From: Xanthobacter agilis
GTDB lineage: Bacteria; Pseudomonadota; Alphaproteobacteria; Rhizobiales; Xanthobacteraceae
DNA: 64,000 bases
Assembly: GCF_021730435.1 (NCBI RefSeq)
Contig: NZ_JABWGX010000005.1
Coordinates: forward strand, 62,001-126,000
Reading direction: 5' to 3'
In this document: one piece after another, positions 1 to 9,816 of the stretch
Layout of the letters: every line of letters begins with the position of its first letter
Position numbering within the stretch: position 1 is the first letter of the stretch
Translations under genes and position numbers: made by a program
The notes under the pieces: generated by a model
Database searches by the model: none
What the model was told of the DNA's origin: nothing
Seen by the model: the letters and a program-made list of their open reading frames with translations, nothing else

Positions 1-311
1 CCGGCTTCCGCGGATGTCCAGCTTCAAGGTCCGCGGCTCACGCCGCAGTCTGCTCCCTCACCTCAACCTTTAGCGCATACGCTACATGCTATGGTTGCTG
101 TTTGGGCTGAGGTGAGCAGTATTGATGCAGGGAACATCTGCGTCAGCTTCACTGCCCTACATCGCTGCGCATCAAATGGACTGCATGCCTTCAAAATAGG
201 CTGACAAATGGGCAAAAATTCCGCTCGATCTTACTCAAGGTCAGATGTACATCGTGATTGACAAGAAATTTTCTTATGGAGAAACTCTCCTCCATAAAGA
301 GGGGTCAAACC
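1..311. other. Gene-free leader upstream of the amine permease operon
   Basis: No coding frame here looks real. The stretch holds several inverted repeats: CCGCGGA/TCCGCGG (8-14 with 30-36), CTCACCTCA/TGAGGTGAG (57-65 with 108-116) enclosing CAACC/GGTTG (64-68 with 93-97) and TAGCG/CGCTA (71-75 with 80-84), a 13-bp AAGAAATTTTCTT palindrome (263-275), and GGAGA/TCTCC (278-282 with 286-290). The last two lie just upstream of the permease ribosome-binding site, so this is probably the promoter and leader. A TTGACA at 258-263 has no convincing -10 partner. Confidence 0.5.
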
Positions 312-1994
312 ATGAGCATCGCAGCGCTTAATGAAGCAGCGTCTGCCCCAGCGGCGGGCGCGCTTCACCGAAAGATCAGTTGGACCGGGGCATTCTGGAT
401 CGCCAGTGGCGTCCCGGCGCTCGTCCTGTTCTCCATCGGGGCCATCGGCGCCACCGTCGGCGCGCCGGCCTGGGTGGTGTGGATCGTGTCCATCATGTTC
501 GGCTTCCTCCAGGCCTTCACCTATGCGGAGATCGCGGGCCTGTTCCCGCATAAGTCAGGCGGAGCCTCAGTCTATGGCGCCATTGCCTGGGTGCGCTATT
601 CCAAGCTGCTGGCGCCGTTCTCGGTATGGTGCAACTGGCTTGCCTGGTCGCCGGTGCTGTCCATCGGCTCGGGCCTGGCCGCGGGCTATGTGCTCTCTAT
701 CCTGTTCCCCGCGGATTCCGCTATCAACACCTGGTCGCTCACGCTGGTTGATCTCGGCTGGCTGAAGGCCGGCCTGGCGCTGCGCGTCAACGCCACCTTC
801 TTCCTGGGCGCCGCGCTGCTGCTGGTGGCATTCGCCATCCAGCATCGCGGCATCAGCCAGACCGCGCGGGTGCAGGTGATCCTGGGCGTCGCGGCGCTGC
901 TGCCGCTGGTCCTGATCGGCCTCGTGCCGCTTTTGACCGGTGACGTGCTGCTTGCCAATCTCGGCCCGTTCGCGCCGCTCGCCAAGGACGAGGCGGGCCA
1001 TGTGATCGCCGGCCAATGGGATATGGCGGGCGTGACCCTGATGGCGGGCGGCCTGTTCATCGCCGCATGGTCCACCTACGGCTTCGAGACCGCGGTCTGC
1101 TACACGCGCGAGTTCAGGAATCCGGCCACCGACACCTTCAAGGCCATCCTCTATTCCGGCCTTCTGTGCATCTTCGTGTTCACGCTGGTGCCGATCGCGT
1201 TTCAGGGCGTGCTGGGTCTGGGCCAGCTGGTGACGCCGGCGGTGCTCGATGCGCAGGGCGCCGTGGTGACGCCGGCGGTCTATGACGGCATCCTCTCCGC
1301 CGACATCTATTCGGGCATGGGCGTAGCCAGTGCCATGGCGGGCATGCTCAAGGGCGGCCCGGTGGTGCACAATGTCATCGTGGTGATGCTGATCTTCGCC
1401 CTCATGCTGGCGATCATCACCTCCATGGCCGGCTCGTCCCGCACCCTCTATCAGGCGTCGGTGGATGGCTGGCTGCCCAAGTATCTCTCCCATGTGAACG
1501 AGAACGGCGCCCCCACCCGCGCCATGTGGACGGACCTGAGCTTCAATCTCATCCTGCTGCTGATGTCCGACTATGTGTTCGTGCTCGCCATCTCGAACTG
1601 CTGCTACATCCTGTTCAACTTCCTCAACCTCAACGCGGCCTGGATTCACCGCATCGACCGTCCCAACTGGGAGCGTCCGTTCAAGGCGCCCACCTGGCTG
1701 CTCGGGACCGGCGCGGTTCTCGCCTATGTGAACATGTTCCTGCTCGGCATGGGTGCCGATATCTGGGGCGCGGGCACGCTGGTGACGGGCCTCGTGTGTG
1801 CCGCCCTCATCCTGCCGGTGTTCATCTATCGTCACTATGTGACCGACAAGGGCCAGTTCCCGGCGGCCATGCTGGAAGACATGCACCTGAAGGCCGAGGA
1901 AGGCTCTGGAACCCGCGCCGGGCTGCTGCCCTACCTGGCGCTCCTCCTGGGCGCGGTGGTTGTCATCGTCGCCCATTCCATCGCAGTCTACTGA
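312..1994 (+). CDS. APC-superfamily permease, probable amine/amino acid importer
   Basis: A 560-residue integral membrane protein with about 12 hydrophobic segments from residue 30 to the C-terminus, typical of the amino acid-polyamine-organocation (APC) superfamily. The ATG at 312 is preferred over an upstream in-frame start at 258 because AAAGAGGGG lies 7-8 bases before it. The gene is 11 bp upstream of the three subunits of a putative secondary-amine monooxygenase on the same strand, so it is probably the first gene of that operon. I infer that it imports the amine, or an amine precursor, that the oxygenase demethylates. Family knowledge alone cannot fix the substrate; an amino acid remains possible. 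Confidence 0.85.
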   Translation: MSIAALNEAASAPAAGALHRKISWTGAFWIASGVPALVLFSIGAIGATVGAPAWVVWIVSIMFGFLQAFTYAEIAGLFPHKSGGASVYGAIAWVRYSKLLAPFSVWCNWLAWSPVLSIGSGLAAGYVLSILFPADSAINTWSLTLVDLGWLKAGLALRVNATFFLGAALLLVAFAIQHRGISQTARVQVILGVAALLPLVLIGLVPLLTGDVLLANLGPFAPLAKDEAGHVIAGQWDMAGVTLMAGGLFIAAWSTYGFETAVCYTREFRNPATDTFKAILYSGLLCIFVFTLVPIAFQGVLGLGQLVTPAVLDAQGAVVTPAVYDGILSADIYSGMGVASAMAGMLKGGPVVHNVIVVMLIFALMLAIITSMAGSSRTLYQASVDGWLPKYLSHVNENGAPTRAMWTDLSFNLILLLMSDYVFVLAISNCCYILFNFLNLNAAWIHRIDRPNWERPFKAPTWLLGTGAVLAYVNMFLLGMGADIWGAGTLVTGLVCAALILPVFIYRHYVTDKGQFPAAMLEDMHLKAEEGSGTRAGLLPYLALLLGAVVVIVAHSIAVY

Positions 1995-2005
1995 ACGGGA
2001 AAGAG

Positions 2006-2593
2006 ATGAGCGACCAAGGGATCAAGAGTAAACCGACCTACAGCAAGATCGCGGGCGACAAAGCCGCCCGCTATCAGCTTCTGCTGGTCGAAGGGGCGGG
2101 CATTCCCAGCGAGGCGATGGCGGAGGGGGGCGATCCCTCCGCCTTCGAGACCTGGACCGTGGCGCATGCCAGCGCGCTGCCCGCGGCGCCCATGATGGAC
2201 GAGGCGCCGGGAGCCGTGCGGCCTTTCCGCTCCACGCAGCACCTGCTGTCGGCGTTGGAGGAGCGGCTCGACCGCGAGACCATGGGCCTGCGCCTCTATG
2301 CCATCGGCACCGAGCCGTTCCTGTGGGACGCGTTCAACATCGCCTCCGCCGCCGGCCTGTCGCGGCAGGAGATGCAGTTTGCCCATGCCGGTCCCAAGGC
2401 TCGACGCATCTATTGTGTCCATTGTCGCACCATGATGGAGGGGGTCACCACCTCCATCGTCACCTGCAAGGGCTGCGGCGCCGCGTTGTTCGTGCGTGAC
2501 CATTTCTCCAAGCGCCTCGCCGCCTACATGGGCGTGCAGGTGGACGCCGAGGCCCCCGGTGAGGTGCCGCAAGCCGAGGAGCTCTATAAATGA
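2006..2593 (+). CDS. dmmC: Small subunit of putative secondary-amine monooxygenase (zinc-ribbon-like)
   Basis: A 195-residue protein of about 21 kDa. It has no strong catalytic signature, but near its C-terminus a four-cysteine knuckle (C137-x2-C140 and C154-x2-C157) could bind zinc or iron. The start has a GGGAAAGAG ribosome-binding site and lies 11 bp after the permease. The gene overlaps the reductase gene by ATGA, indicating translational coupling. The size fits the smallest of the three subunits (about 24, 36 and 42 kDa) reported for dimethylamine (secondary amine) monooxygenase, and the neighbours supply the other two. The assignment rests mostly on context; the subunit's own role is not clear to me. 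Confidence 0.65.
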   Translation: MSDQGIKSKPTYSKIAGDKAARYQLLLVEGAGIPSEAMAEGGDPSAFETWTVAHASALPAAPMMDEAPGAVRPFRSTQHLLSALEERLDRETMGLRLYAIGTEPFLWDAFNIASAAGLSRQEMQFAHAGPKARRIYCVHCRTMMEGVTTSIVTCKGCGAALFVRDHFSKRLAAYMGVQVDAEAPGEVPQAEELYK

Positions 2594-3546
2594 CCGCCGC
2601 CGGAACCCTCAGCGTGCGCGTGCGCGAGATCACCGAGCTTGCGCCCACCCTCAAGCGCTTTTCCTTCGAGCCGGCCCATGGCGGCGAGTTTCCCACCGCT
2701 CCGGCGGGCGGGCATGTGATGCTCACCCTGCGCGACGGCGGCAGGGTGATGAAGAACGCCTATTCGCTGGTGTCCGCGCCGGCGCAGCGCACGCGCTATG
2801 AGATCATCGTGCGCAAGGTGGCCCAGTCGCGCGGCGGCTCCGCCTTCCTGCACGCCAAGGTCGCGACCGGCGACGTGTTGGACATGGCAATGCCCTCCTG
2901 CCTGTTCTCGCTGGCCTCCACGGCGAAGAAGCACCTGCTGATCGGCGGCGGCATCGGCATCACGCCCATGCTCTCCTTCCTCGGGGAGCTGAAGGCGCGC
3001 GGCGGGCGCTGCGAGATGCACCAGCTCTCGTCGGTGGACGAGGCTCCGGTGTTCGACCGGCTGCTGGCGCCCTTCGGCGACGACGCGGAGATCCACATCC
3101 ACACCGGCGGTCGCGCGGCATTCGACCTCGCCGGCCTGCTGGCGCGCCAGCCGCTCGGCACCCACGTCTATGTGTGCGGCCCGCACGCCCTGATGGATGC
3201 GGTGACCTCGACCGCGCTCGCGCTCGGCTGGCCCGCGGGCAAGGTGCACAAGGAAAGCTTCGGTGGCGCCACCGGTGGTCTGCCGTTCAAGGCGGTGCTG
3301 AAGCGCTCGGGGCTCGAGGTGGAGGTCAAGGAGAACGAGACCCTGCTCGACGCCATCGAGGCGGCCGGTGTCGCCGCCTCCTGCCTGTGCCGGGGCGGCG
3401 CCTGTGGCCAGTGCGCCACCGCTGTCGAAGAGGGCGAGGTGGACCACCGCGACGATTTCCTCTCCGCGGAGGAAAAGGCCGCTGGCAAGCTCATCATGCT
3501 GTGTGTGTCCCGCGCCCGCGGACCACGCCTCGTTCTTGATCTTTGA
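2590..3546 (+). CDS. dmmB: PDR/VanB-type flavin/2Fe-2S reductase subunit of amine monooxygenase
   Basis: A 318-residue phthalate-dioxygenase-reductase-type protein. The N-terminal flavin domain carries NAYSLVSAP (residues 56-64), the nucleotide domain GGGIGITPML (119-128), and the C-terminal plant-type ferredoxin domain the cluster cysteines C267-x4-C272-x2-C275 and C305. In this family electrons pass from NAD(P)H through FMN to the 2Fe-2S cluster and on to a terminal oxygenase. It sits between the small subunit and the DUF3445 haem subunit, overlapping the former by 4 bp and 17 bp before the latter. The flavin motif lacks the Arg of the common RxYS pattern (Asn-Ala-Tyr-Ser instead). The reductase class is certain; the partner is inferred from the operon. 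Confidence 0.85.
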   Translation: MTAAGTLSVRVREITELAPTLKRFSFEPAHGGEFPTAPAGGHVMLTLRDGGRVMKNAYSLVSAPAQRTRYEIIVRKVAQSRGGSAFLHAKVATGDVLDMAMPSCLFSLASTAKKHLLIGGGIGITPMLSFLGELKARGGRCEMHQLSSVDEAPVFDRLLAPFGDDAEIHIHTGGRAAFDLAGLLARQPLGTHVYVCGPHALMDAVTSTALALGWPAGKVHKESFGGATGGLPFKAVLKRSGLEVEVKENETLLDAIEAAGVAASCLCRGGACGQCATAVEEGEVDHRDDFLSAEEKAAGKLIMLCVSRARGPRLVLDL

Positions 3547-3563
3547 GCCGTGGAGGGAAGACG

Positions 3564-4625
3564 ATGACCGTCCAGTTCAAGCCCACTGAAACCTTCCGCG
3601 ATACCTTCACCTACAAGAAATCGGCGGAAGACATCCTGCGCTTTCCGTTCCCGTTCCCCGAGGACGAGTACATGTACTCGGTGAACATCGAGCCGCATGT
3701 GAAGGGTGGCCCCACGGCCGCCTTCAATGCGGCGTTCGACATCGACGAGCATTATGTGGCCGAGTGCCGCGAGCGCGAGCGGGTGCTGAAGGAAGACCCC
3801 AAGCGCTGCCAGGTGTTGCCCCACATGCTCACCGCCGAATGGGACGCGCTGGAGCTCATCATGGAGAGCCTGGCGGTGGACTATCCCGAGCATTTCTCGC
3901 TGTCGAAGGCGGGGGATGTGTGGACCTGGGTGAACCGTCCGCTGGGCCTCCACCAGACCTTCACCTTCGGCAAGGTGGAAACCCTGCCCTACGGGCCGTT
4001 CGAGTACATCACGCGCCAGGTGCAGGGTGATTTCACGCTCCAGGACCAGCGCGAGGACATGCTCTATGTGGACGGCGGCATGGTCACGACCCAGGCCGAC
4101 TGGTCGTTCGAGTTCAACATCGGCATGAGTTTCATGGAGTGGCACGGGCCGGTGCCGCTGGCCAACGAGAAGGGCGTTTTCGAGCGCGCCCTCAAGTATC
4201 TGCTGCGGCTGCAGTGCGGCCAGCCGGTGCGGCGCCTCAACTGGACCATGACCATCAACCCGCGCCTCGACACCTCGCCGGAGAACTATCCGGTGTGGGG
4301 GCCGGACCGGACCACGGTCACCCCCGAGAACGTGGGCGACAAGGTGCATCTGCGGGTGGAGCTGCAGACGCTGTTCCGGCTGCCGCGCTCCAACGCCATC
4401 CTGTTCGGCATCCGCTGCTACCTGACCTCGGTGAACGACCTGGTGAAGGTGCCCAAGTGGCGCCGCCGCCTGCACCGGGTGCTGCGCGATCTGCATCCGG
4501 CCCTGGCCGAGTACAAGGGCATGCCCCGTTACCGGCAGATGGTGGTGGATTATCTGGCCCCCATGGATGACGGCGTCCCCACCACCAAGGGCATCGCCCC
4601 GGAGACGGACCGGCTGGACGGTTGA
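3564..4625 (+). CDS. dmmA: DUF3445 haem-dependent oxidative N-demethylase, large subunit
   Basis: A 353-residue (about 40 kDa) cytoplasmic protein of the DUF3445 / haem-dependent oxidative N-demethylase family, recognised from its N-terminal FPFPEDEYMYSVNIEP region, WTWVNRPLGLHQTFTFGK and the RLEWT-like LNWTMTINPRLDTSPEN stretch. Members are the catalytic haem subunits that oxidise dimethylamine to methylamine and formaldehyde with O2. The ATG at 3564 follows a GGAGGGAAG site; an upstream TTG at 3543 is less likely. It is the last gene of the operon and is followed by a 12-bp hairpin at 4666-4690. No methylamine- or formaldehyde-handling gene lies beside it, so the products must be processed elsewhere. 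Confidence 0.8.
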   Translation: MTVQFKPTETFRDTFTYKKSAEDILRFPFPFPEDEYMYSVNIEPHVKGGPTAAFNAAFDIDEHYVAECRERERVLKEDPKRCQVLPHMLTAEWDALELIMESLAVDYPEHFSLSKAGDVWTWVNRPLGLHQTFTFGKVETLPYGPFEYITRQVQGDFTLQDQREDMLYVDGGMVTTQADWSFEFNIGMSFMEWHGPVPLANEKGVFERALKYLLRLQCGQPVRRLNWTMTINPRLDTSPENYPVWGPDRTTVTPENVGDKVHLRVELQTLFRLPRSNAILFGIRCYLTSVNDLVKVPKWRRRLHRVLRDLHPALAEYKGMPRYRQMVVDYLAPMDDGVPTTKGIAPETDRLDG

Positions 4626-4665
4626 GCTCCGGCGCGGCTGTCCCGGCCATAGCTGCATCAAGACG

Positions 4666-4690
4666 AACGGCGGCCCCTGGGGCCGCCGTT
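4666..4690. terminator. Bidirectional hairpin between dmmA and aldehyde dehydrogenase
   Basis: A perfect 12-bp inverted repeat (4666-4677 with 4679-4690) lies between two convergent genes. The following + strand sequence CCGCGTTTC is only weakly T-rich, so termination efficiency is uncertain. Confidence 0.55.
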
Positions 4691-4717
4691 CCGCGTTTCA
4701 GGCGATCGCCTGGGCGC

Positions 4718-6166
4718 TCACACCCCGGCCTGGGACACGAACTTCGGGTTCAGATAGGCCTCGATGGCCTCGGAACCGCCCTCCGAGCCGTAGCCGGAAT
4801 CCTTCACGCCGCCGAACGGCACCTCCGGCAGGCTAAGGCCGAGGTGGTTGATGGTCATCATGCCGGCCTCGACTGCGTTCGCCACGGCGTTGGCGGTCTT
4901 GGCGGAGCGGGTGAAGGCGTAGGAGGCGAGGCCGTAGGGCAGGCGGTTGGCTTCGGCGATGGCCTCGTCGAAGTCGGAGAACGGCAGCATCATGGCCAGC
5001 GGGCCGAACGGCTCCTCGTTCGTCATCCGCATGTCGCGGGTGACGCCGGTCACCACGGTGGGCTCGAAGAAATAGCCCTTGTTGCCGATGCGCGCGCCAC
5101 CGGTGGCGACTTCAGCGCCTCTCTGGCGTGCGTCGGCGATGAGCGCCTCCATGGCGGGGATGCGCCGTTCGTTGGCGAGCGGGCCCATGGTGGTGTCGGG
5201 GTCGAGGCCGTTGCCGACCTTCACCTGCTTGGCCACGGCCACGAACGCGTCCACGAACTCGTTGTACACCTTCTCCTGAATCAGATAGCGGGTGGGGGAA
5301 ACGCAGACCTGCCCCGCATTGCGGAACTTCGCCGCCGCGATCTGCCTGGCCGCCGCCTGCACGTCGGCGTCGTCGAACACGATCACGGGGGAATGGCCGC
5401 CCAGCTCCATGGTGGCGCGCTTCATGTGCGTGCCGGCGAGCGCGGCGAGCTGCTTGCCCACCGGGGTAGAGCCGGTGAAGGTGATCTTGCGGATGACCGG
5501 ATGGGCGATGAGGTATGCGCTGATCTCGGCCGGCACCCCGTAGACGAGGCCGATGACGCCCGCCGGCACGCCGGCATCCACGAACGCGCGGATCAGCTCA
5601 GCCGGGGAGGCGGGGGTCTCTTCCGGCGCCTTCACGATGATGGAGCAGCCCGCCGCCAGCGCGCCGCAGAGCTTGCGCACCACCTGGTTGAGGGGGAAAT
5701 TCCAGGGGGTGAAGGCGGCCACCGGACCCACCGGCTCCTTGATGACCAGTTGGTAGACCCCCGGCGCGCGGGCCGGGATGACGCGGCCGTAGGCGCGACG
5801 GCCTTCTTCCGCGAACCAGTCGATGATGTCGGCGGCGGCCAGGGTCTCGGCGCGGGCTTCGGCCAGGGGCTTGCCCTGTTCCAGCGTCATCAGCCGGGCG
5901 ATCGAGCCGGCCCGCTCGCGCACGATGTCGGCGGCGCGCCGCATGAGCTTGGAGCGGTCGTAGGCGGACGTTTTCCGCCACAGGTCGAAACCGCGGGTGG
6001 TGGCGGCCAGGGCTTCGTCGAGATCGGCGCGGGAGGCGTGGGCGACGGCGCCGATCTCCTCTTCCGTCGCCGGGTTCAGAACCGGGATGCTGCGCCGGCC
6101 CTCGGCATCGCGCCAGACCCCGTCGATATGGAGCTGGACGCTGGGATAGGTGACATCGGCAAGCAT
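4718..6166 (-). CDS. NAD(P)+-dependent aldehyde dehydrogenase, succinate-semialdehyde type
   Basis: A 482-residue soluble aldehyde dehydrogenase of the succinate-semialdehyde/GabD branch. Visible are the PWNFPLNQ cofactor-binding region, the TFTGSTPVG loop, the MELGGHSP segment with the general-base Glu, and the nucleophile Cys in GQVCVSPTR. It oxidises an aldehyde to the acid; likely substrates are succinate semialdehyde or a related dicarboxylic semialdehyde, but sequence reading cannot decide. The ATG at 6166 gives the usual family length. It is transcribed alone, convergent with the amine operon and divergent from the AcuI-like gene. A role in oxidising aldehydes released by amine degradation is possible but not shown. 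Confidence 0.88.
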   Translation of the reverse strand: MLADVTYPSVQLHIDGVWRDAEGRRSIPVLNPATEEEIGAVAHASRADLDEALAATTRGFDLWRKTSAYDRSKLMRRAADIVRERAGSIARLMTLEQGKPLAEARAETLAAADIIDWFAEEGRRAYGRVIPARAPGVYQLVIKEPVGPVAAFTPWNFPLNQVVRKLCGALAAGCSIIVKAPEETPASPAELIRAFVDAGVPAGVIGLVYGVPAEISAYLIAHPVIRKITFTGSTPVGKQLAALAGTHMKRATMELGGHSPVIVFDDADVQAAARQIAAAKFRNAGQVCVSPTRYLIQEKVYNEFVDAFVAVAKQVKVGNGLDPDTTMGPLANERRIPAMEALIADARQRGAEVATGGARIGNKGYFFEPTVVTGVTRDMRMTNEEPFGPLAMMLPFSDFDEAIAEANRLPYGLASYAFTRSAKTANAVANAVEAGMMTINHLGLSLPEVPFGGVKDSGYGSEGGSEAIEAYLNPKFVSQAGV

Positions 6167-6480
6167 GGCTGATCCTCGTATTGGCCTTCACGCGCCGGAG
6201 CGCGCCGCACCTATAACGCCGGGAGGCGGTGGGGCGAAAGCCGTCGCGAGCGGCGGGCGCCGTGACCCCGCGCAGGGCTTGTGCCGGCGCGCCGGCCGCA
6301 CTAGGCAAGGCCGGAGCGGGGCTTCGCCCTGATGTGTGCGACGTCCGCTCCAGTCCGTCGCGGTCTCGCATGTCTCCGCGCGAAACGGGTTCCGCTCCGC
6401 TTCGGAAGGCGCTCGGGCGGGCTGATGCCGGCGGGGCTTTGAATCTTCCGCCGCAAATGAGGCAGGGGAGGGAACGTCGC
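6167..6480. other. Divergent intergenic region, no gene seen
   Basis: This 314-bp GC-rich gap lies between the leftward aldehyde dehydrogenase and the rightward acuI-like gene and must hold both promoters. I see no clear sigma-70 hexamers, operator palindrome or conserved small gene. The only evident element is the AGGGGAGGGAA ribosome-binding site before 6481. Confidence 0.4.
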
Positions 6481-7479
6481 ATGACAAGCGAAGCATTTCG
6501 CGCACTGCTGGCGCGCAAGACCGAGAGCGGGCAGGCGATCGCCCTGGAGCAGATCACCGAGGCGGATCTGCCGGCCGGCGATGTCACCGTGGACGTGGAA
6601 TATTCCTCGTTCAACTACAAGGACGGGCTGGCACTGAAGGGGCTCGGGCGCATCCTTCGGACCTTCCCCATGGTCCCCGGCATCGATTTCGCCGGCACCG
6701 TGCGGGCGAGCGACAATGCCGGGTTCAAGGCGGGCGACAAGGTGGTGCTCACCGGCTGGGGCGTGGGCGAATCCTGGTCCGGTGGCTTCGCCGAGCGGGC
6801 CAGGGTGAAGGGCGAATGGCTGGTGAAGCTGCCGGTGGGGCTTTCCACCCGGCAGGCCATGGCCATCGGCACCGCCGGCCTCACCGCCATGCTGTGCGCG
6901 GATGCGCTGGAGCGCTACGGGATCACGCCCGGCGGCGATGTGTTGGTGACCGGCGCCGCCGGTGGTGTGGGCTCGGTGGCGGTGCGGGTGCTGTCGCGCC
7001 TCGGCTACAAGGTCAGCGCCCTGACCGGGCGGCGCGGCGAAGCGGATTTCCTGACCGGCCTCGGCGCCAGCGCGATCGTCGATCGGGCGGATTACGCCAG
7101 CCCCGGCAAGCCGCTGGCGGGGGAGCGCTGGGCCGGCGCCGTGGATACGGCCGGCGGGGCGATTCTCGCCAATGTGCTGGCGGCGACCGCTTACGGTGGC
7201 GCGGTGGCCGCCTGCGGCCTTGCGGCAAGTTCCGAGCTTGCCACCACCGTGTTTCCGTTCATCCTGCGCAATGTCGCGCTGCTGGGGGTCGATTCGGTGA
7301 ATTGTCCCACGGCGCGGCGGCTCGCGGCCTGGGAGCGCCTCGCCACCCTGCTCACCGAAGCGGATTTCGCCTTGGTGACCCATGAGGTGGAGCTAGAGGC
7401 GCTGCCGGCCCTCGCCGGGGACATCCTGGCGGGCCATGTGCGCGGGCGCACCATCGTGGCGGTTCGTCCGCACGGGTGA
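6481..7479 (+). CDS. acuI: AcuI/YhdH-type acryloyl-CoA reductase (MDR family)
   Basis: A 332-residue zinc-independent medium-chain dehydrogenase/reductase. It carries the family landmarks NYKDGLAL (about residues 41-48), PGIDFAGTV (61-69), the GTAGLTAM segment and the nucleotide-binding VTGAAGGVGSVAV. AcuI proteins reduce acryloyl-CoA to propionyl-CoA with NADPH, protecting the cell from this electrophile and serving 3-hydroxypropionate or DMSP-related metabolism. The ATG has a strong purine-rich ribosome-binding site. A GntR-family regulator gene follows on the same strand 150 bp later. Quinone oxidoreductase activity is the main alternative annotation for this family. Confidence 0.82.
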   Translation: MTSEAFRALLARKTESGQAIALEQITEADLPAGDVTVDVEYSSFNYKDGLALKGLGRILRTFPMVPGIDFAGTVRASDNAGFKAGDKVVLTGWGVGESWSGGFAERARVKGEWLVKLPVGLSTRQAMAIGTAGLTAMLCADALERYGITPGGDVLVTGAAGGVGSVAVRVLSRLGYKVSALTGRRGEADFLTGLGASAIVDRADYASPGKPLAGERWAGAVDTAGGAILANVLAATAYGGAVAACGLAASSELATTVFPFILRNVALLGVDSVNCPTARRLAAWERLATLLTEADFALVTHEVELEALPALAGDILAGHVRGRTIVAVRPHG

Positions 7480-7633
7480 CGCCGGGACCCCAGGCAGCCG
7501 CGACAAGAGCGCGCGGCTGCCACTGGGACGCACAGCGATGGTGCAGCCGGCGAAGAGACGAAGTATACGACAGAATACGGCTGACGCCGGTGGCGGAACG
7601 TCGCCGGCCGTTCGGCAGACGGCGCAGAGGACC

Positions 7634-8290
7634 ATGGACGAGCCTTCTGATAGCAACCTTTCCCGTGCGGAATACGCCTACCAGCGCATTCGCGATGCGA
7701 TCCGGTCGGGAGAGTTCCAGCCGGGCCAGCGGCTGCGAGAGGCCGACCTCGCCGAGCATTTCAAGGTTAGCCGGACCCCCATCCGGGAAGCCATACGGCG
7801 CATCACCGCAGACGGCCTGCTGGAGCTGGTGCCCGGCCGCGGCCTCGCCGTGGCGCAGTTCAGCATGCAGCAGGTGCGGGAAATCTATTTCCTGCGCGCG
7901 GTGCTGGAAGGGGCGGCCGCTGCCCTTGCCGCCCAATACGCCTCGCCATCGGAGGTTAAGGCCATGGTCGACCTGCTCGACCAGAGCGCCGACGTGCTCG
8001 ACGACCCGAGCGAGACCGCCCGGTGCAATCGCCTGTTCCACCAGGCGATCTACGAGGCGGCGCGCAACCGCTATCTGTCGCAGGCCCTGGCACAGCTCTC
8101 CGATGCGCTGACCCTGCTGCCCGGCACCACCTTCGAGGCCGAGGGGCGCTCTCCGTCGGCGCTGGCGGAGCATCGGGCCATCCTCGATGCGATCTCCGCC
8201 CGCGCGCCGGAGCAGGCGGAAGAGGTGGCCCGCGTCCACATCCGCCGCGCCAGCGAGACCCGCATCGACATGATGTTCCGCACGGCCTGA
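7634..8290 (+). CDS. GntR-family transcriptional regulator, FadR/FCD type
   Basis: A 218-residue regulator. The N-terminal winged helix includes RIRDAIRSGEFQPGQRLRE and the recognition helix segment VSRTPIREAIRRI; the helical C-terminal FCD domain has conserved residues in FHQAIYEAARN and ALAEHRAIL that in this family bind a carboxylate ligand with a metal. The ATG at 7634 matches usual family length, with AGAGG just upstream, but an in-frame ATG at 7538 would add 32 residues. A strong terminator follows at 8398-8427. Its targets are unknown; the adjacent acuI-like gene is an obvious candidate. Confidence 0.85.
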   Translation: MDEPSDSNLSRAEYAYQRIRDAIRSGEFQPGQRLREADLAEHFKVSRTPIREAIRRITADGLLELVPGRGLAVAQFSMQQVREIYFLRAVLEGAAAALAAQYASPSEVKAMVDLLDQSADVLDDPSETARCNRLFHQAIYEAARNRYLSQALAQLSDALTLLPGTTFEAEGRSPSALAEHRAILDAISARAPEQAEEVARVHIRRASETRIDMMFRTA

Positions 8291-8397
8291 CACCAGGGCC
8301 TTTTCAAGCGGATTGGAGCCCGGTCCGCGTGAAGAAATGCGTGGACGGAGCGGCGGGTGATGTGAGCCGGCGCGCCTCCGGTGTCTGAACGCGCGAG

Positions 8398-8427
8398 AGC
8401 CGCCCCGTGTTATCGGGGCGGCTTTTT
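8398..8427 (+). terminator. Rho-independent terminator after the GntR gene
   Basis: A perfect 10-bp stem AGCCGCCCCG/CGGGGCGGCT (8398-8407 with 8414-8423) with a 6-nt loop is followed by a run of T's (8423-8427). This is the textbook form and ends the rightward gene. Confidence 0.88.
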
Positions 8428-8466
8428 GCTTGTCGGTGTCGGTGACCGGGAGGCGCGGCGGTCCGT

Positions 8467-8868
8467 TCAGGCCGCCTTGCGCAGGGCGTCGAGGCTCCAG
8501 GCACCGCCGCCGGCCACCGCGAAATACAGGAACACGAAGCTGTAGAGCGCGGCCAGCTCGCCGCCGTTCAAGATCGGGAAGAAGTTCTGCGGGGCGTGGA
8601 TCAGGAAATAGGCCACCGCCATCTGACCGGAGAGGATGAAGGCGACCGGCCGGGTGAACAGCCCGAGCGCCAGCAGCACGCCGCCCAGCAGCTCGATCGC
8701 GCCGGCAAGGCCGAACAGGGAGAACAGCTGGAGGTTGGCGAACATGGCCACCTGCGGGAAGGCGAACAGCTTGGCCGTGCCATGGGCCAGGAACATGAGC
8801 GCCGCCGCGATCCGCAGCACCGACAGGACGCGGGGGCGCCAGACATCGAAGAAGTCGTTCGAGAGCAT
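8467..8868 (-). CDS. DoxX family membrane protein
   Basis: A 133-residue protein with four predicted membrane helices, matching the DoxX/YphA-like family (RIAAALMFLAHGTAKLFAF at the N-terminus and GGVLLALGLFTRPVAF in the middle). Members are small inner-membrane proteins often linked to thiol or redox stress; the biochemical role here is unknown. The ATG at 8868 follows an AGGA ribosome-binding site. It lies 87 bp downstream of the LigB-type dioxygenase gene on the same strand and may be co-transcribed with it, which is a common pairing. Confidence 0.85.
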   Translation of the reverse strand: MLSNDFFDVWRPRVLSVLRIAAALMFLAHGTAKLFAFPQVAMFANLQLFSLFGLAGAIELLGGVLLALGLFTRPVAFILSGQMAVAYFLIHAPQNFFPILNGGELAALYSFVFLYFAVAGGGAWSLDALRKAA

Positions 8869-8955
8869 GATGATATCCTATTGAAGCCGGCGAGGGCGGG
8901 GGCAGCCTGCGCCCTGCTCGCCGACAGGGACGCGGAAGGTGGACCGGTTGAGCGT

Positions 8956-9816
<861 letters not shown>

